Assembly: GCA_023621895.1 (NCBI GenBank)
Contig: JAMOAF010000939.1
Location: 1-18,065, forward strand
Direction: 5' to 3'
DNA from: Planctomycetota bacterium
GTDB lineage: Bacteria; Planctomycetota; Planctomycetia; Pirellulales; Thermoguttaceae
DNA length: 18,065 bases
Shown in pieces: positions 16,099-18,065 of the stretch; positions within the stretch are counted from its first letter, which is position 1, and each line of letters opens with the position of its first letter. Both the position numbers and the translations under genes were made by a program. A model generated the notes under the pieces. It did not search any database, was not told where the DNA came from, and worked only from the letters and a program-made list of their open reading frames with translations.

Positions 16099-16126
16099 TT
16101 GAGAAATTTCTGCTTCCCGTTATCCT
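16099..16126 (+). promoter_or_regulatory. candidate promoter of the deoxyribosyltransferase-like gene
   Basis: TTGAGA at 16099-16104, a 16-base spacer and TATCCT at 16121-16126 lie in the 119-bp divergent gap 16076-16194. The predicted leader is about 62 bases and includes a small hairpin GCCCG-AAG-CGGGC at 16148-16160. This rests on pattern only. Confidence 0.28.
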
Positions 16127-16194
16127 GGGCAGTCTTCAGTCATCTTAGCCCGAAGCGGGCGCGAAACAAGCGACGCGCGTGCCCAATTGCGACC

Positions 16195-16632
16195 ATGAGA
16201 TTTTTTCTTGCGGGAATCATGCAGGGTTCGCTCACCGAGGCGGCGCTGCATGGCCAGGAATATCGGAGCCACCTGAAGCGGCTGATCGAGGCCCACTTCC
16301 CCGAGGCCGAGGTCTACGACCCGCTGGCCGAGCACGCCGGCTCGATCGACTACGACGACGCGCTTGGGCGCGAGGTCTTCTTCGGCCACAACCTGATGTG
16401 CCGCGAGGTCGACGTGCTGATCGCATTCGTCCCCGAGGCGTCGATGGGCACGGCGATCGAGATGTGGGAAGCGTATCAGCACGGGGCCGCGGTGGTCGCC
16501 ATCAGCCCGATGGTCCACAACTGGGCCGTCAAGTTCCTCAGCCACGCGATTTTTCCGACGCTCGAAGCCTGCGAGGCGGCAATCGCCGGCGGAAGCCTGC
16601 GAAGGCTGATCGGCCAGGTTACCGGGAAATGA
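16195..16632 (+). CDS. nucleoside 2-deoxyribosyltransferase-fold protein
   Basis: The product is 145 aa from the ATG at 16195, where the protein opens with the family's first strand MRFFLAGIMQGS; upstream in-frame codons look non-coding. The fold marks are EAEVYDPLAEH (38-47), CREVDVLIAFVPEASMGTAIEMWEAY (69-94), in which Asp73 and the S-x-G-T-x-x-E signature (Ser83, Gly85, Thr86, Glu89) match the active-site region, and VVAISP near 100. Classical members swap bases between deoxynucleosides, but the wider superfamily also includes DNPH1-type hydrolases and other nucleotide-processing enzymes, so substrate is open. It stands alone, 184 bp before rlmN on the same strand. That gap holds two small GC-rich hairpins (16658-16672, 16674-16689) without T-runs. 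Confidence 0.75.
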   Translation: MRFFLAGIMQGSLTEAALHGQEYRSHLKRLIEAHFPEAEVYDPLAEHAGSIDYDDALGREVFFGHNLMCREVDVLIAFVPEASMGTAIEMWEAYQHGAAVVAISPMVHNWAVKFLSHAIFPTLEACEAAIAGGSLRRLIGQVTGK

Positions 16633-16816
16633 GCCGGATCGGCCGGCGCAAGAGAACCCGGCCGCTTGCCGGTCCCGCATTGACGCGGGTATCCTCCAGA
16701 GAGCGGCGCGGGCTGGGGATTGCCTTTTGCGTTTCGAGGTTGAGAATTCTTCCGGGCGGCGCCGCCTTCTTGACTGCTGTCCTGACATCGCCTTTGCTCC
16801 ACCGCCACTGGCCGCC

Positions 16817-17845
16817 GTGCAACATCTCCTCAACCTGAAACCCGAAGAGCTCGCCGCCTGGCTCGCCGAACGTGGATTGCCGGGCTACCGGGCGGCGCAG
16901 ATTCGCCGCTGGCCGATCCAGTCGCCCGGCATCGACTTCGACGGGATGAGCGACCTGCCCAAGGCGCTTCGCATTCAACTTGCCGAATCGTTCCAGCTCT
17001 GGACGATGAGCCAGGTTGCCCGGCAGCAGTCCGACGACGGCACGGAGAAGCTGCTTCTCGAAGTGGCCGGCGGCGACCGCATCGAGTGCGTCCTCTTGCG
17101 CGACCAGCGCGGACACCGCACGGTCTGCTTGAGCACGCAGGTCGGCTGCGCGATGGGGTGCGTGTTCTGCGCCAGCGGGCTCGACGGGGTGCGTCGCAAC
17201 TTGACCGCGGGTGAAATCCTCGAGCAGGCGCTGCGATTGAAATCGCTCCTGGCCGGCGGCGAGCGGCTCAGCCACGTTGTCGTCATGGGCATGGGCGAGC
17301 CGCTGGCCAACCTCCCGGCGCTGCTGGCCGCCCTGGAAACGGTCACGGCCGGCGAGGGGCTGGCAATCAGCGCCCGGCGGGTGACGATCTCGACGGTTGG
17401 ATTGCCCAAGGGGATTCGTCAACTGGCCGACTCCGGGGTCCAGTACCACCTGGCGGTTTCTCTCCATGCGCCGGACGACGCGCTGCGCAGCCAGATCGTG
17501 CCCGCCAATCGCAACGTGGGAATTGCCGCGATTCTCGCCGCGACGGACGACTATTTCGCCAGGACCGGCCGCCGGGTGACCTTCGAATACGTGCTGCTGG
17601 CGGGCGTCAACGATCGCCAGGAACACGCCCTCCGCCTTGCCGCGCTGCTCAAGGGACGCCCCTCGCTGATCAACCTGATTCCTTACAACCCCGTCGCCGG
17701 ACTCCCTTTTCAAACGCCCGACCCAGGCCGTGTCCGGCAGTTTCAGGAGACTCTCGAAGCCGGCGGCCTGGCGGTGAAAACCCGCTATCGCAAGGGCAAC
17801 CGGATCGACGCCGCCTGCGGCCAATTGCGGCGAAGCAGAGCGTGA
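16817..17845 (+). CDS. rlmN: dual-specificity 23S rRNA/tRNA adenine-C2 methyltransferase RlmN
   Basis: The product is 342 aa from a GTG at 16817. The start is chosen because the family N-terminus (LLNLKPEELAAWLAERGLPGYRAAQI) begins there. An in-frame TTG at 16727 would add 30 unrelated residues, and neither start has a clear ribosome site. It is a radical SAM enzyme that methylates C2 of A2503 in 23S rRNA and A37 in some tRNAs. The [4Fe-4S] motif CxxxCxxC is Cys111, Cys115 and Cys118 in GCAMGCVFCASG. Other conserved parts are VMGMGEPLAN (156-165), VSLHAPDD (214-221), FEYVLLAGVND (256-266) and LIPYNP (287-292). The methyl-carrying cysteine is Cys334 in IDAACGQL. All key residues are present, so it should be active. 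A heptamer array begins 5 bp after the stop. Confidence 0.93.
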   Translation: MQHLLNLKPEELAAWLAERGLPGYRAAQIRRWPIQSPGIDFDGMSDLPKALRIQLAESFQLWTMSQVARQQSDDGTEKLLLEVAGGDRIECVLLRDQRGHRTVCLSTQVGCAMGCVFCASGLDGVRRNLTAGEILEQALRLKSLLAGGERLSHVVVMGMGEPLANLPALLAALETVTAGEGLAISARRVTISTVGLPKGIRQLADSGVQYHLAVSLHAPDDALRSQIVPANRNVGIAAILAATDDYFARTGRRVTFEYVLLAGVNDRQEHALRLAALLKGRPSLINLIPYNPVAGLPFQTPDPGRVRQFQETLEAGGLAVKTRYRKGNRIDAACGQLRRSRA

Positions 17846-17850
17846 ATAGC

Positions 17851-17899
17851 GGTCAGCCGTCAGCGGTCAGCCGTCAGCCATCAGCGGTCAGCGGTCAGC
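17851..17899 (+). repeat. heptanucleotide tandem repeat (NNTCAGC), 7 units
   Basis: Seven in-phase heptamers GGTCAGC, CGTCAGC, GGTCAGC, CGTCAGC, CATCAGC, GGTCAGC, GGTCAGC lie directly after the rlmN stop. They belong to the same family as the first block of the array at 5410. The remainder of 17900-18065 shows no gene, only a terminator. Confidence 0.92.
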
Positions 17900-17982
17900 A
17901 GTTGCGAGCCGTTCACGACTGGGATCGAAAACCGATTCTATTGAAGACGTGCGTGAACTAAATCGACCTGCGTGATTCGTGG

Positions 17983-18010
17983 AAAAAGCGGCTGTCATTC
18001 AGATAGCCGC
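17983..18010 (-). terminator. intrinsic terminator for a leftward gene beyond the right edge
   Basis: On the minus strand GCGGCTATC (18010-18002), a 5-base loop, and GACAGCCGC (17996-17988) form a 9-bp stem with one G-T pair, followed immediately by TTTTT (17987-17983). This is the textbook rho-independent layout and it faces leftward. It implies a minus-strand gene to the right that ends near or beyond the window edge. The same DNA does not work as a terminator for rlmN, as no T-run follows on the plus strand. Confidence 0.65.
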
Positions 18011-18065
18011 GTGCGCCTTGCCCCGCGCTTCGTTACGTACGGGTTGTGCCGCAGCGCAGGCGCGC

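Noticed and set aside
16142..16169. Promoter for the M20 gene (TTGTTT, 16 bases, TAAGAT on the minus strand)
   Set aside because: The -35 matches only three of six positions and it overlaps a small hairpin. This is not better than chance in such a region.
17999..18065. Minus-strand open frame reaching the right edge, ending in the terminator loop
   Set aside because: It has only 21 codons with a low-complexity Ala/Arg composition, and its stop would fall inside the terminator hairpin. It may be chance.

Overview
This GC-rich window most likely comes from a planctomycete, probably a Pirellulales-type or uncultured relative. The evidence is the mix of families: Tat-exported Gfo/Idh/MocA oxidoreductases, a DUF1080 protein, a ThuA-type protein, a secreted HEAT-repeat protein, and spurious-ORF-forming dispersed repeats of the NPKRQRG and VPKLxLGN kind. 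The taxonomic call is an inference; no rRNA or tRNA gene was found here.

Left part (1-9.5 kb): exported carbohydrate module. A rightward operon encodes a secreted HEAT-repeat protein, a Tat-exported Gfo/Idh/MocA oxidoreductase, and an unusual secreted fusion of a ThuA domain with a sugar-isomerase-type TIM barrel. Facing it is a leftward pair made of a secreted DUF1080 protein followed by a second Tat-exported Gfo/Idh/MocA oxidoreductase. A secreted parallel beta-helix protein sits behind that pair. Together they look like oxidation and cleavage of glycosides outside the cytoplasm through 3-keto sugars. The gaps hold heptanucleotide tandem arrays and palindromic dispersed repeats.

Middle (9.6-13.0 kb): a leftward, translationally coupled pair. 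A GT2 glycosyltransferase of the polyprenyl-phosphate sugar synthase type overlaps by 4 bp a multi-spanning GT39/RgtA-like membrane glycosyltransferase.

The most interesting piece is at 13.18-14.80 kb. A DHDPS/NAL-superfamily lyase is followed, with zero intergenic bases, by a tandem-domain bacterial microcompartment shell protein (BMC-T). The lyase has a C-terminal extension with a linker and an amphipathic helix that looks like a BMC encapsulation peptide. It also lacks the DapA substrate-binding Arg. I infer a pyruvate-type aldolase packaged in a microcompartment, encoded as a satellite locus. No aldehyde dehydrogenase, BMC-P or separate BMC-H gene lies in the window.

Right part (14.8-18.1 kb): a convergent M20/PepT-like metallopeptidase, a small nucleoside 2-deoxyribosyltransferase-fold protein, and the 23S rRNA/tRNA methyltransferase rlmN. 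A heptamer repeat array follows, then an intrinsic terminator on the minus strand that points to an unseen leftward gene beyond the right edge.
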